This document shows positions 17,584 to 25,861 of a stretch of DNA of 64,000 nucleotides, piece by piece; position 1 is the stretch's first letter; the number at the start of each line of letters is the position of its first letter. This DNA comes from Phreatobacter stygius (lineage in GTDB: Bacteria > Pseudomonadota > Alphaproteobacteria > Rhizobiales > Phreatobacteraceae). A program made the translations under genes and the position numbers. The stretch spans positions 5,965,001-6,029,000 of the forward strand of contig NZ_CP039690.1 in NCBI RefSeq assembly GCF_005144885.1. The letters run 5' to 3'. Under the pieces are notes generated by a model that made no database searches, had not been told where the DNA came from, and worked only from the letters and a program-made list of their open reading frames with translations.

Positions 17584-20500
17584 TTACCAGGTGTGGCGCA
17601 GGCCGAGGCTGCCGCGGATCGCCTGATGCCGCTCGCCGAGCTCGGCTTCGATCGACGAGGTGAAGCTGAGGCCCGTGCCGAGCCTGAGTTCCGCTCCGGC
17701 CGATGCGAGCGCGGTATGCATGGAGGGGCGGGCGCCGAACACCGTGAAGCCGGAATTGCCGAGCGTCTGGAACTGGGCATCCAGCGACCGCTCGGTGGTC
17801 GGCTGATAGGCCCAGGCGAGGCGCCCGAAAGCGATCAGGTCGGTGCCGGGCGACAGCACCATCCGGCCGTCGAGCCGGACGCCGAGCTCGGTGCGCACCC
17901 AGGCCGCGCTTTTTCCGGCGAAGTTCAGGCCGAACACGCCGCCCGCCGGGATCGAGCTTTCGCTGTAGCGGGGCGCCGAATAGCCGATCGCTTCCAGCGC
18001 GGCGTAAGGCGTCCAGCCGAAGCCCGGCTGGCCGAACCGCCAGCCGGCCTCGATCCGGCCGCCATAGGTCTGCGCGGTGACGCTGGAGCGGTAGAGCTCC
18101 GGGCCGGCCAGATTGACGTTGCGCTTGATGTCGAAACTGTTCCAGCCATAGGCCACGGCCGCCGAGACATAGGCATTGCCGAGACGGGTGGAGCCATAAA
18201 GGCCGATCTGGAACAGGTCGCCGGTGCCGCCGCCGCGCGCGCCGAGCCCGTAGGACGTGCCGCCACCGGCCAGCGCGAAACCGACCAGGGTCTCCGGCGA
18301 AATGCGACGGTCGGCACCGGCGGCAACCCCATAGATGCCGCTATTAGTGGCCGCGGCGCCAGTGCCGGCATCGGCATTGATTTTGGTGGCCTGGCCGAAG
18401 GCCTTGGTCCAGATCGCCCAGCCTTCGCTGACCCGCCCGGCCGACAAGGGCCGGCCGACCGGCGGATCGGCCATCTGGATCAGCGACGGGCTGGCGGACG
18501 AGGCCTGGGCCCCGCGCGCGCCGGCCATCGGGTCGAGCATCAGGTTGAGGAACAGGCTGGAGGCCCGCAACGCCACGTCCTGCGTACCGGTACCGGTTTC
18601 GCCCGACAGTCCGGCGAGCGCCTGTTGCAGCGACGACAGCGGCAGCAAGTAGAGCGGCATGAAGGCCGAGACATCGGCGCCGCCGGCGACCGCGCGGTCG
18701 AGCGCCGCCGCGACATTGGCCGGATTGGTCGGCAGGCCCGGCAGAAGCGGGACCAACGCGCCGGCGCTGAGTCTCAGTTGGACATCGGTTGCGGTGTAGG
18801 TGAGATGTGGCGTGATGGCCGGCAGCGTCGAGCTCAAGTCGGTGAAGGTGCCGGTCCGGCCACCGGTTGCCGACAGCACGGTATAAGTGGTCGTGAAATT
18901 GAAGCCGCTGCCGGCGAGGACGACCCGCAAGCCGCCGGCCAGGGTTGCGGTGCCGCCGATATTGACCCGGTCTGCCGTCGTCCCCGAAAGTTCGATGAAG
19001 GTGACGCTACCGGCATTGAAGGTCGCATTGCCTGCCACAGTCATGGTGCCGATACTGTTGCCGGGCGCCAGATTGCCGCTGAGATCCAATGCGCCGATGG
19101 TTCCGACGCCGCTCAGCCAGGCGCCGGCATTGACGGTCACAGCCGAGACCAGCGAGCCATTGACCGTCAGCGTGCCGGCCTCGACGATGGTCGGGCCGGT
19201 ATAGGTATTGGCGCCCGACAGGGTCAGCGTGCCGGTGCCGACCTTGACCAGCGAGCCGCCGCCCGGGCCGCAGCCGCAACTGTCGGCGATGACGCCGCTC
19301 ACCTCGGTCGACCGGTTGTTGCTGCCGACAGTCAACTGGTTGGAACCGAGGAAATAGTCGCCGGCGCCTTCGATCGAGCCGGCGCTGAGCCGGCCGTCAT
19401 TGTTCGGGCCGAAGCTGAAGCCGAAATCGACCAGGCCGCCCGCCTCGGTGATGAACCGGGCATTGCCGCCGGTGCTGTTGCCGCCAAACAAAACCTCGGA
19501 GCCATTCCGGGTGATGATGGTGGCATTGCCGGCGGTGCTGGAGCCGTCGAACACCAAGAGGGCATAGGCCGGGCCGACCGCGGCCTCATTGATGATGGTG
19601 GCATTGCCCGCGGTGCTGGAATCGCTGAAGAACGTGGCCGCGTCGGCTTGGTTGGTGATCGTGGCGCTGCCGGCAGTGCTGGATTCACCAAAGAAAACCG
19701 CGGATCCGGACTGGCTCGTGATGGTGGCATTGCCGGCCGTCGCGAAGCCGCCAAAAAAGGTGAGCCCGCCAGCCGTGTTGACGATGGTCGCATGGTCAGC
19801 CGAGGCCGTGTCGGTGCCGCCGAGGATGGTCGAGCCAAAATACAGGACGCCGCCGGTTCCGTTGGTGATGACAGCGGTGCCTGCGCGCGCCTGCTGGCTG
19901 AACAGCAGGTCGCCGCTATTGGTGATCGTCGCCGCGCCAGCCGTGCTGCTGTCGGTAAATTCGAGCCCGCTGTTGTTGATGATCGTGGCGGTGCCGGCGG
20001 TGCTGTTGTCGCGAAAGGTAACGAGGCCTCCGAACGCGATGGTGGTGATCGTGGCATTGCCGGCCGACGTCGCGTTGTAGAAGTTCATCTCGCCGGTGGT
20101 GTTGATGGTCAGTCCGTTGGTATTGCCGTTGACGATGTTGAACGTGCCGTCATTGGTCACCAGGCCGGTGATCGAGCCGGCGCTCGTCAGGGTGCCAAGT
20201 TGCAGCGTGCCGCCGAGATCGATCGCGGTGCCGCCGGAATAGCTGTTGGCGCCGGACAGAATGGTCGTGCCGCCGGCGAGTTGCCGAACCGCGCCGGCGC
20301 CGGTGATGGCTCCGGCAAAATCGCCGCCCTGCAGGGCCAGTACGGACAAGGGGTTGATGCCGGTCTGGACCGTGCCGGCGCCGAGCAGATTGTTGATGCC
20401 AGCCGAGAAGCCGTTGAGATCGAGCGTCGCGCCCGAATTCACCGTCACCGACGCGAAGTTGAAGAGCTGACCCCCGAACAGGCCATTGCCGTCGCGCAAG

Positions 20501-21429
20501 GTGCCGCCGGCGACCTGCAGCATGGCACCTGGATCGACGATGACCGTGTTGGAAGCGATGACCACCGTCCCGCTGTCGGTGGCGCTGCCGAAAATGGCGG
20601 TGCTGCCGGCGCCGAAGAGCGCGATGCTCCCTCCGCCAGCCGGGCCGAAGGTGATCGTCTGGCCCGCCGCCGCCGAAACCGTGCCGGTCGTGCCCGGATT
20701 GAAGACGAAGCTGTTGGCGAAGGTCGCCGAGACGGTCGAGCGCAGACCGCCGCCATTCAGGATGAGCGCGGTAGCCCCGATTGGTCCGCCCAAGGCTCCG
20801 GCATTGCCGACCTCGATCGTGCCGGCATCGATCCGAAGCGAGGCGCCGAGGAAGGGGTTGGCCGCAGCCAGTACCAAGGTGCCGGCGCCGGTCTTGATCA
20901 GGTCGTCGGCAAAGGGCGAGGTGATTTCGCCGGCCTGGGTTGCCCGGCCCGACGCGACGTCGAAATTGACCGCGCCCCCGAAAACGACAATGCCAATCGT
21001 GTTGTTGATGGTGATGCCGTCGAGATAACCGAGGGTCGCTCCTGCCAAGGCCAGATTGACGATGCTGTTGCTGAAAGCCGCATCATTGCCCGCGACCAAC
21101 GTTCCCTCGTAGATATCGGTCTGGAACGTATAGGTATTCGCGCCCGACAGGATCAACGTGCCCGCGCCAGTCTTGAGGAGAGCGTGCGGTCCGCCCGAAA
21201 TGACACCGGACTGCTCGGCCGTGCCCACAACGACAATGAGGTTCGTCCCCATGACGCCGTCGACGACGATCGGCGCCGAACTGACGTCTCCGTCGTTGTA
21301 ATTGACCGGAACCTGTGCTGCGGCCGTCGTCGCGACGGCCAGCAAAGCCGCGCCCGCCAACAGCGCCTTGCGCAGGTCAGCCGCAGATCCGCCCGACAGC
21401 CGTCGCGGCCGGCTTGTGGTTCGAGACAT
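17584..21429 (-). CDS. Giant autotransporter with PATR repeats and outer-membrane beta-barrel
   Basis: 1281 residues from MSRTTSRP (a G-rich run sits upstream; nine more codons are possible). A signal peptide follows (hydrophobic core about 25-40, AAAQ). The passenger is a long beta-helix with passenger-associated transport repeats (KTGAGTLILSGANTY, GTGTLTLSGANTYTGPT) and a block of about ten short STAGNATI-type repeats. The C-terminal 270 residues form the type V secretion beta-barrel (from about WAIWTKAFGQ) and end in an aromatic residue. Probably an adhesin or surface-structure protein; no protease or lipase motif was seen in the passenger. Confidence 0.92.
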   Translation of the reverse strand: MSRTTSRPRRLSGGSAADLRKALLAGAALLAVATTAAAQVPVNYNDGDVSSAPIVVDGVMGTNLIVVVGTAEQSGVISGGPHALLKTGAGTLILSGANTYTFQTDIYEGTLVAGNDAAFSNSIVNLALAGATLGYLDGITINNTIGIVVFGGAVNFDVASGRATQAGEITSPFADDLIKTGAGTLVLAAANPFLGASLRIDAGTIEVGNAGALGGPIGATALILNGGGLRSTVSATFANSFVFNPGTTGTVSAAAGQTITFGPAGGGSIALFGAGSTAIFGSATDSGTVVIASNTVIVDPGAMLQVAGGTLRDGNGLFGGQLFNFASVTVNSGATLDLNGFSAGINNLLGAGTVQTGINPLSVLALQGGDFAGAITGAGAVRQLAGGTTILSGANSYSGGTAIDLGGTLQLGTLTSAGSITGLVTNDGTFNIVNGNTNGLTINTTGEMNFYNATSAGNATITTIAFGGLVTFRDNSTAGTATIINNSGLEFTDSSTAGAATITNSGDLLFSQQARAGTAVITNGTGGVLYFGSTILGGTDTASADHATIVNTAGGLTFFGGFATAGNATITSQSGSAVFFGESSTAGSATITNQADAATFFSDSSTAGNATIINEAAVGPAYALLVFDGSSTAGNATIITRNGSEVLFGGNSTGGNARFITEAGGLVDFGFSFGPNNDGRLSAGSIEGAGDYFLGSNQLTVGSNNRSTEVSGVIADSCGCGPGGGSLVKVGTGTLTLSGANTYTGPTIVEAGTLTVNGSLVSAVTVNAGAWLSGVGTIGALDLSGNLAPGNSIGTMTVAGNATFNAGSVTFIELSGTTADRVNIGGTATLAGGLRVVLAGSGFNFTTTYTVLSATGGRTGTFTDLSSTLPAITPHLTYTATDVQLRLSAGALVPLLPGLPTNPANVAAALDRAVAGGADVSAFMPLYLLPLSSLQQALAGLSGETGTGTQDVALRASSLFLNLMLDPMAGARGAQASSASPSLIQMADPPVGRPLSAGRVSEGWAIWTKAFGQATKINADAGTGAAATNSGIYGVAAGADRRISPETLVGFALAGGGTSYGLGARGGGTGDLFQIGLYGSTRLGNAYVSAAVAYGWNSFDIKRNVNLAGPELYRSSVTAQTYGGRIEAGWRFGQPGFGWTPYAALEAIGYSAPRYSESSIPAGGVFGLNFAGKSAAWVRTELGVRLDGRMVLSPGTDLIAFGRLAWAYQPTTERSLDAQFQTLGNSGFTVFGARPSMHTALASAGAELRLGTGLSFTSSIEAELGERHQAIRGSLGLRHTW
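19420..20090 (-). repeat. STAGNATI repeat block inside the autotransporter
   Basis: About ten tandem copies, each 20-24 residues (60-72 bases), with the pattern STAGNATI, then 5-8 residues, then a Phe-centred strand (LVTFRD, AVFFGE, ATFFSD, EVLFGG). Copies differ at the DNA level, so expansion is not recent. The periodicity fits one beta-helix rung per copy. Confidence 0.75.
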
Positions 21430-21671
21430 GCCGCTTCCCCCCCAAAAAAGCGTCAAGGAGCGTCATGACGTACAGTTTTGGCGGGAGATGCAAGGAGAAT
21501 GTAAGGCGGGGTTGCGGTTTCGGCGGGTGGTGTTTCCCATCGACAACAGCCACAGCTGATCAGACATTTCAGAGGGGCAATTGCCGCATTGCGTCGCGCG
21601 GCGACCGATGCTCGGCGCACCGCCGCGAACAGTGTCTTAGTCGTTGTCGCATTTCGGATCAGTGCCGGAGG

Positions 21672-21890
21672 TTATCCGGCCTGGCTGTAGCGCTTGTGCG
21701 GCTTGGGCGGCGGCCCTCGCACCAGGCCGTCGTCGTCGCGCTCCGGCTGATCGGCGAAATTGCCCGCTCCGACCATGTCGCCATGGTTGCGGTCCTCGCC
21801 TTGATTGCCACGCGCGGTTCCGCCGGATTTGTTGGGTTCGTCGCGGTTGACGTCGCGGCTTGATCCGCCGGGATGAGGGCTGTTCGCCAT
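21672..21890 (-). CDS. Small hydrophilic protein, probable stress protein
   Basis: 72 residues, almost entirely polar (Gly, Asn, Asp, Arg), without hydrophobic segments; likely disordered. The ATG has a strong GGAGGA site at the right distance. The frame extends to 22034, but the added residues read through a tandem repeat. No family is recognised. It is the first gene of a cluster of small genes with EcfG-type promoters, and a near-match (GGAAC, 16 bases, TGTT) lies 63-87 bases upstream. Confidence 0.7.
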   Translation of the reverse strand: MANSPHPGGSSRDVNRDEPNKSGGTARGNQGEDRNHGDMVGAGNFADQPERDDDGLVRGPPPKPHKRYSQAG

Positions 21891-21906
21891 GTCGTCCTCC
21901 AGGGTT

Positions 21907-21950
21907 GTTCGGGAGAATGGGCTGTTCGGGAGAATGGGTTCTTCGGGAGA
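21907..21950. repeat. 17-base tandem repeat
   Basis: Two full copies of TGTTCGGGAGAATGGGC (the second ends in T) and a partial third (CTTCGGGAGA) lie between the start of the 72-residue gene and its putative promoter, so in its 5' leader. Function unknown. Confidence 0.7.
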
Positions 21951-21952
21951 CC

Positions 21953-21977
21953 AACAGGCCGCTTGCCCCGAGGTTCC
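21953..21977 (-). promoter_or_regulatory. Weak EcfG-like promoter for the 72-aa gene
   Basis: On the minus strand GGAAC is followed after 16 bases by TGTT; the last element differs from the CGTT consensus at one base. Its position, 63 bases before the ATG at 21890, suits that gene. Confidence 0.35.
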
Positions 21978-22027
21978 CGGCCGGCTGTCCGAATCCACCA
22001 CGGGCCAGGCGTTTTTGCTCGGGGGCC

Positions 22028-22052
22028 GGAACAACGTGCCGGCCTGCGCGTT
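22028..22052 (+). promoter_or_regulatory. EcfG-type promoter for the 130-aa gene
   Basis: GGAAC, 16 bases, CGTT: an exact match to the alphaproteobacterial general-stress sigma factor consensus. The predicted transcript start is near 22059, giving a leader of about 23 bases that contains the GAGGA ribosome-binding site. Confidence 0.75.
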
Positions 22053-22081
22053 CGGGATTTGGATCCCCCCGAGGATGTGTC

Positions 22082-22474
22082 ATGACCCGCGACGAACCCT
22101 GGATGCGACCCTATGTCCTGTCGATCACGGGTCTGTTCCTGGAGGAAGGCTTCGGGCGTCTCGCCGAGGCCCTGGGACGGCTCGATCCGGCCGCGGCCGA
22201 GGCCACGCTGGCGCGTTTCGAGGAGATGATCGGCGCCGAGATCGCCAATATCGGTGCGCAGGAGGATATCCCGCCGGCCGTGCTGGTCGGCCTGCGGCGC
22301 AATGTCCAGAACCGGATGGCGACGGTCGTCGCCAAGGCGCGGCAAAGATTGGCGGCGGCGGGCGAGGCGGCCTCGAATTCCATGACCCCGGCGGGTGGCC
22401 AAGGCAATGGCCCGGGAAGCAGCCAGGCAAGCGCCCGCGACCGGCTGTTCGTCCACACCGTTTCGATGCCTTGA
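22082..22474 (+). CDS. Hypothetical alpha-helical protein (130 aa)
   Basis: 130 residues, ATG after GAGGATGTGTC; the frame is open further upstream, but the promoter at 22028-22052 fixes the start. The body (residues 10-90) is helical, with a regular acidic pattern (GRLAEALGRLDPAAAEATLARF as two halves). The tail is Gly/Ser/Asn-rich. No family is recognised and no signal peptide or membrane segment is present. Expected to be made under EcfG control. Confidence 0.75.
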   Translation: MTRDEPWMRPYVLSITGLFLEEGFGRLAEALGRLDPAAAEATLARFEEMIGAEIANIGAQEDIPPAVLVGLRRNVQNRMATVVAKARQRLAAAGEAASNSMTPAGGQGNGPGSSQASARDRLFVHTVSMP

Positions 22475-22512
22475 GCGAGGTGTTTGGAGCGAGGTGTTTG
22501 GCGAGGTGATTG
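22473..22512. repeat. 14-base tandem repeat at the gene end
   Basis: GAGCGAGGTGTTTG occurs twice in tandem, followed by a shortened copy (GCGAGGTGATTG). The array begins inside the stop codon of the 130-residue gene. It is not a hairpin and has no T-run. Confidence 0.65.
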
Positions 22513-22541
22513 GAACGGGGCGCCCGGCCTGGTCGGGCGGA

Positions 22542-22706
22542 TCAGATACCGGCGCCCAGGCCACCGAGCAGATAGACGATCAACAGGATGACGAGAACGG
22601 TGCCGAGGCCGCCGCCGAGGCCCCTCGAACCGTAGGCCCGGTGTCCGAAATAACCTCCACCGCCAAGCAGCAGGACGACCAGGATGATCAGAAGCAGGGT
22701 CGACAT
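22542..22706 (-). CDS. DUF3309 family small membrane protein
   Basis: 54 residues: a hydrophobic Leu/Ile-rich segment (residues 3-15), a Gly/aromatic loop (GGGGYFGHRAYGSRG) and a second hydrophobic segment (about 32-50). This is the DUF3309 layout common in Hyphomicrobiales. An inner-membrane stress peptide of unknown function. The ATG is chosen because the longer frame (to 22781) would begin right at the promoter's -10 element. Transcribed from the exact EcfG promoter at 22780-22804. Confidence 0.8.
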   Translation of the reverse strand: MSTLLLIILVVLLLGGGGYFGHRAYGSRGLGGGLGTVLVILLIVYLLGGLGAGI

Positions 22707-22779
22707 GTGAGCCTCGCGGGATCGGATTCTCGTGTCGACATGCCGCTTGGGTCTGCGGCAGTCACACGGTCGGCTATTC

Positions 22780-22804
22780 AACGCAGGTCGACCCGGAAGG
22801 TTCC
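22780..22804 (-). promoter_or_regulatory. EcfG-type promoter for the DUF3309 gene
   Basis: On the minus strand GGAAC, 16 bases, CGTT, an exact match. It points at the DUF3309 gene with a leader of about 65 bases. Confidence 0.75.
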
Positions 22805-22854
22805 CGATCAGAGTAACGGCCGGTCCATCCGCGGCGGGCGATCATGGGGCCCGT

Positions 22855-23130
22855 TCAGGCGTCGCGGCGCGGTTTCGAAGGGGCGCCGGGCTTGGTCTCG
22901 GCCGAGGTCGCGGCAACCGGATCGCTCGCAGGGAAAGTGTCCTCGAGCGCCTTGTGCAGATCCTTGTCGATCAGATCCTTATCGATCAGACCCTTGTCGA
23001 TCGTCTGGCCTGCCTGTTTTGCCGGCATGGCCGGGCCCGCACCGGCGATCGCCGCCTCGAACTCGCGGGTGCCTTCGGCCTGCATGTCGTCGGCCTTGCG
23101 ATCGGCGAGCGATTTTCCCTGGCTGGTCAT
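22855..23130 (-). CDS. Small acidic/charged stress protein (91 aa)
   Basis: 91 residues from the ATG with an AGGAGGA site four bases upstream. Hydrophilic, with a repeated IDKGLIDKDLIDKDL stretch (about residues 45-60) and a Pro/Lys-rich tail (KPGAPSKPRRD); no membrane segment. No named family is assigned. The EcfG promoter 25 bases upstream excludes the longer frame to 23493. Divergent from the DUF2188 gene, with which it shares a 165-base control region. Confidence 0.75.
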   Translation of the reverse strand: MTSQGKSLADRKADDMQAEGTREFEAAIAGAGPAMPAKQAGQTIDKGLIDKDLIDKDLHKALEDTFPASDPVAATSAETKPGAPSKPRRDA

Positions 23131-23154
23131 GGTGTCCTCCTGTGGCTTCATACC

Positions 23155-23179
23155 AACGGAAGGCGCGCCGATCGGTTCC
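23155..23179 (-). promoter_or_regulatory. EcfG-type promoter for the 91-aa gene
   Basis: Minus-strand GGAAC, 16 bases, CGTT, exact. The predicted start near 23148 leaves a leader of about 18 bases, just enough for the strong ribosome-binding site. Confidence 0.75.
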
Positions 23180-23245
23180 GCCGGACCGTCAGCGCCCTGG
23201 CCGGCGGCCGATCGATCGAAAGGCGGTTTCGTGGGGTGTTCGGCG

Positions 23246-23270
23246 GGAACTTTCGCGCGCGCGACCGGTT
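23246..23270 (+). promoter_or_regulatory. Near-consensus EcfG promoter for the DUF2188 operon
   Basis: GGAAC, 16 bases, GGTT. The -10 differs from CGTT only in the first base; the same GGTT variant recurs at 28264 and in front of nepR. Leader of about 20 bases to the ATG at 23296. Confidence 0.45.
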
Positions 23271-23295
23271 TCCTGCTGGTCACAGGAGGGTCACC

Positions 23296-23556
23296 ATGGC
23301 TGAGCTTCACTACCAGATCGTGCAGCATGATGGCGGCTGGGCCTATAAGCTGGGCGACGTCATCTCGGAGACCTTCGCCTCCCATGACGAAGCGGTGATC
23401 GCGGCCGAGGGCGTGGCGGCCCGCCAGCACCGGCCGGGCGAGCCGGTCGATATCGAATATGAGGATGGCGACGGCCGCTGGCACAAGGAACATTCATCCG
23501 GCGACGATCGCCCGGACGTGCGGGTCGACGACGCCCCGATCGGGAGGAAGTCGTGA
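23296..23556 (+). CDS. DUF2188 domain protein
   Basis: 86 residues. The N-terminal half (YQIVQHDGGWAYKLGDVI, then FASHDEAVIAAEGVAA) is the DUF2188 fold, a small beta-beta-alpha unit seen in stress-induced proteins. The C-terminal part is acidic and probably disordered. The ATG follows AGGAGGG. It overlaps the next small gene by one base (TGATG), so the two are translationally coupled. Confidence 0.8.
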   Translation: MAELHYQIVQHDGGWAYKLGDVISETFASHDEAVIAAEGVAARQHRPGEPVDIEYEDGDGRWHKEHSSGDDRPDVRVDDAPIGRKS

Positions 23557-23756
23557 TGGGCAATCCTGTTCCCAGACACAGTCCCGGCTTCGACGAAGAC
23601 GATCCGGCCCGGCGCCGCCGTGAGCCGGACGTGGGCGATCCGGTGATCGATCCGGAGCGTCATCCGGACCAGGATCCGGCGATCGATCAGCCGGCCGACA
23701 GCATTGACGAGCCGCCGCCCGACCCGCCCGACGACGAAGACCGCGACCCCCGATGA
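23556..23756 (+). CDS. Small disordered acidic protein (66 aa)
   Basis: 66 residues, nearly all Asp, Pro, Arg and Glu (for example DEPPPDPPDDEDRDPR). No hydrophobic core and no family. The start overlaps the DUF2188 stop by one base, and GGGAGGAAG serves as its ribosome-binding site. It resembles the intrinsically disordered small stress proteins common in Hyphomicrobiales; function unknown. Confidence 0.65.
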   Translation: MGNPVPRHSPGFDEDDPARRRREPDVGDPVIDPERHPDQDPAIDQPADSIDEPPPDPPDDEDRDPR

Positions 23757-23860
23757 GGGCCGCCGGCGGCAGGCTGGCTTGTGATGCCGTCCTTGACGGA
23801 CCGCCATCCGGGCGCGCCGGCAATCATGACGTGGCCAATCATGACGTGACGAGGGGACAT

Positions 23861-24814
23861 TTGGCTGACAATCTGGTGTTCGGGATGACCGGCGACGCCT
23901 CCGTCGCGATCCTGGCCAATCGCAGTTCCGGCCTGACCGCGCGAACCGCCGAAGCGGTCGATGTCGCCGTCTCGATGCTGGCCGGGCACGGCTTCTATCC
24001 CCGGCTCTTCATGGCGCGGCGGGGCGGCCTCGAGGAGGCGCTTGCCGCCTGCCGGGCGCATGAGCCGGATCTGGTCTTCGTGATCGGCGGCGATGGAACC
24101 ATTCTGGCCGCGGCGGAGGCGTTCCTGGGAACCGATACGCGGCTGGCCATCGTGCCGCTCGGCACGGTCAATCAACTCGCCCGCGACCTCGATATCCCGC
24201 TGGATCCGGCACTTGCCGTGGCATCCTTCGTCGGCGGTTCGATCCGCGCCATCGATGTCGGCATGGTCAACGGACGCGCTTTCCTGTGCACGTCTGTCGT
24301 CGGGCCGCTTGCCAAGCTGCAGCGCTATCGCGAACAGGCGCGGGGCCGGCTGCCGGCGACGCTGCTCGCCATCGTGACGACGATCCTGAAGGCCTTCCGC
24401 CTGAGGCCGATGCGCCTGGTGCTCGGCGACGGCGCCCGGACCTGGCGCGAGGACAGCCGCGGCGTGATCGTCTCGGTCAATCCGTTCCTCAGGCAGCCGT
24501 CGCGCATCCCCAGGCGGGCGAGCCTCGATGGCGGCCGGCTCGCCATCTATGCCGCCCGCGACAACGGCCGGCTGACGCTGATGAAAATGGCCGCGGCGAT
24601 CCTCGCCGGCCGCGCCGAGGACAATGCCAATATCGTCTATCACGAGGCTCCCGCCATCCGGATCGGCGCACGCCGCCGGCGCATCACGGTGCTGAACGAC
24701 GGCGAGATCCGGCTTTTGCCGATGCCCTTGCAGTTCAAATTGATGCCGGGAGCCTTGCGGGTCCTGGCGCCGGGCCAAAGCGTGGCCGCACCGGCGGCCG
24801 TCGTCGCCCCGTGA
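23861..24814 (+). CDS. Diacylglycerol-kinase-family lipid kinase
   Basis: 317 residues from a TTG preceded by GAGGGG; ATG at 23885 is the alternative and lacks a ribosome-binding site. The DAGK catalytic domain is clear: ILANRSSG, FVIGGDGTI (nucleotide-binding GGDGT), and PLGTVNQLARDL. The C-terminal half carries the beta-sandwich with VLNDGEI. Such enzymes phosphorylate diacylglycerol or a related membrane lipid using ATP at the cytoplasmic face. Its setting among stress genes suggests membrane-lipid adjustment under stress. A direct repeat, AATCATGACGTG, occurs twice just upstream (23824-23847). Confidence 0.85.
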   Translation: MADNLVFGMTGDASVAILANRSSGLTARTAEAVDVAVSMLAGHGFYPRLFMARRGGLEEALAACRAHEPDLVFVIGGDGTILAAAEAFLGTDTRLAIVPLGTVNQLARDLDIPLDPALAVASFVGGSIRAIDVGMVNGRAFLCTSVVGPLAKLQRYREQARGRLPATLLAIVTTILKAFRLRPMRLVLGDGARTWREDSRGVIVSVNPFLRQPSRIPRRASLDGGRLAIYAARDNGRLTLMKMAAAILAGRAEDNANIVYHEAPAIRIGARRRRITVLNDGEIRLLPMPLQFKLMPGALRVLAPGQSVAAPAAVVAP

Positions 24815-24824
24815 GGCCTGGCCG

Positions 24825-25610
24825 CTATGCCGCGTCGCCGCCGGCGATACGCGACAGCCAGGCGCGCACCTCCGCCGGCTCCATGAAACTAGCGTCGGCC
24901 TGGCGGAAATGCTCGCCGGCGACCTTCAGGCCGAACCCACCGGCACCCTCGGCCACGACGAAGGCGTCCTCGTCGGCGCGATCATCGCCGATCATGATCG
25001 GAATGCGTCCGGCAAAGGGCTGCCTGCGCATGATTTCTCGCAGAGCCGTTGCCTTGGACGTGCCGTTGGGGATCACCTCGATCACCGCGCGGCCCTCTTT
25101 CAGGTGATGATCGAGATTGAGCTCGACCAACAGATGCGCGAGCGCATTGAGCAAGGCCGGCCCGGCCTCGGGCGCCTGCCGGAAGTGAACCGCCAGGATC
25201 GGGCCCTTATATTCCAGGCGCACGCCTGGATGGCTCGCCACCAGCGCCACCGCGCGGGCAAGCAGGGCCGGCGCGATCGCCTCGGGCATGGGTGTGACCG
25301 GATCGGCCGACATGAAACTGAATTCGAGGCCATGGAGGCCGGAGCCAGCCAGTTGCGCCGGAGCGATCATGCGGGCGATATCGGCGAGATGCCGCCCGGT
25401 CACCACCGCGACCGCGCCGCCGAGGCGCTGCTGAAGCCGCGTCAGGTCGGGCGTCAGGCTTGGCGGCAGGATCACCTCTTCCGGCGTATTGGCAATGTCG
25501 ACCAGGGTGCCGTCGAAATCGAAATAGACCGCATAGTCGTCCGGCCGAAGACGGATCTGCGGCGCCAGCAGATCGGGCAGGTTCCTGGATCTGGGGGCGT
25601 CGATCATCAT
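24825..25610 (-). CDS. otsB: Trehalose-6-phosphate phosphatase
   Basis: 261 residues; ATGATG start, MIDAPRSR. HAD-superfamily motifs: FDFDGTL (nucleophile Asp and acid Asp), VVTGRHLADI (motif II), and GDDRADEDAF with a Lys-containing block before it. It releases trehalose from trehalose-6-phosphate in the cytoplasm. Trehalose synthesis belongs to the EcfG-controlled response in other alphaproteobacteria. No otsA is in the window. A weak EcfG-like site lies 62-86 bases upstream. The gene ends 10 bases from the convergent lipid-kinase gene. Confidence 0.9.
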   Translation of the reverse strand: MMIDAPRSRNLPDLLAPQIRLRPDDYAVYFDFDGTLVDIANTPEEVILPPSLTPDLTRLQQRLGGAVAVVTGRHLADIARMIAPAQLAGSGLHGLEFSFMSADPVTPMPEAIAPALLARAVALVASHPGVRLEYKGPILAVHFRQAPEAGPALLNALAHLLVELNLDHHLKEGRAVIEVIPNGTSKATALREIMRRQPFAGRIPIMIGDDRADEDAFVVAEGAGGFGLKVAGEHFRQADASFMEPAEVRAWLSRIAGGDAA

Positions 25611-25671
25611 GCAACCTGTCGAGGGCGAGGCGATATCTAAAAAAGGACCGGTCGGGCGTCCGGAGATCAGC

Positions 25672-25696
25672 AAGGTCGGGCGGCAGGCCCGGTTCC
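25672..25696 (-). promoter_or_regulatory. Weak EcfG-like promoter for otsB
   Basis: Minus-strand GGAAC, 16 bases, CCTT (consensus CGTT; one mismatch). Correctly placed for otsB, with a leader of about 55 bases, but in GC-rich DNA a one-mismatch site is weak evidence. Confidence 0.35.
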
Positions 25697-25804
25697 CCTG
25701 GCGCATTCTAACCCATGGCGGCCGCCCGTCGAGGCAGGTCCGCCTCATGATGCTTCGCCCAAGGCCCGCCCGACCGGTCGATCCGATGCGTGATCGGCGC
25801 GGCA

Positions 25805-25829
25805 GGAACCGGACCGCCCGCATCTCGTT
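25805..25829 (+). promoter_or_regulatory. EcfG-type promoter for the 62-aa gene
   Basis: GGAAC, 16 bases, CGTT, exact. Predicted start near 25836; the leader of about 26 bases holds the AGGAGG site of the gene at 25862. Confidence 0.75.
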
Positions 25830-25861
25830 GTGTCTCGATAGAGGCGAAACAGGAGGCGATC

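Noticed and set aside
17554-21468. 1304-codon open frame on the plus strand opposite the autotransporter
   Set aside because: It is codon-for-codon antisense to the autotransporter. Stops would require TTA, CTA or TCA codons in the real gene, which GC-rich genes avoid. The sense protein has clear domains; the antisense product is Arg/Gly/Ala-rich low-complexity sequence.
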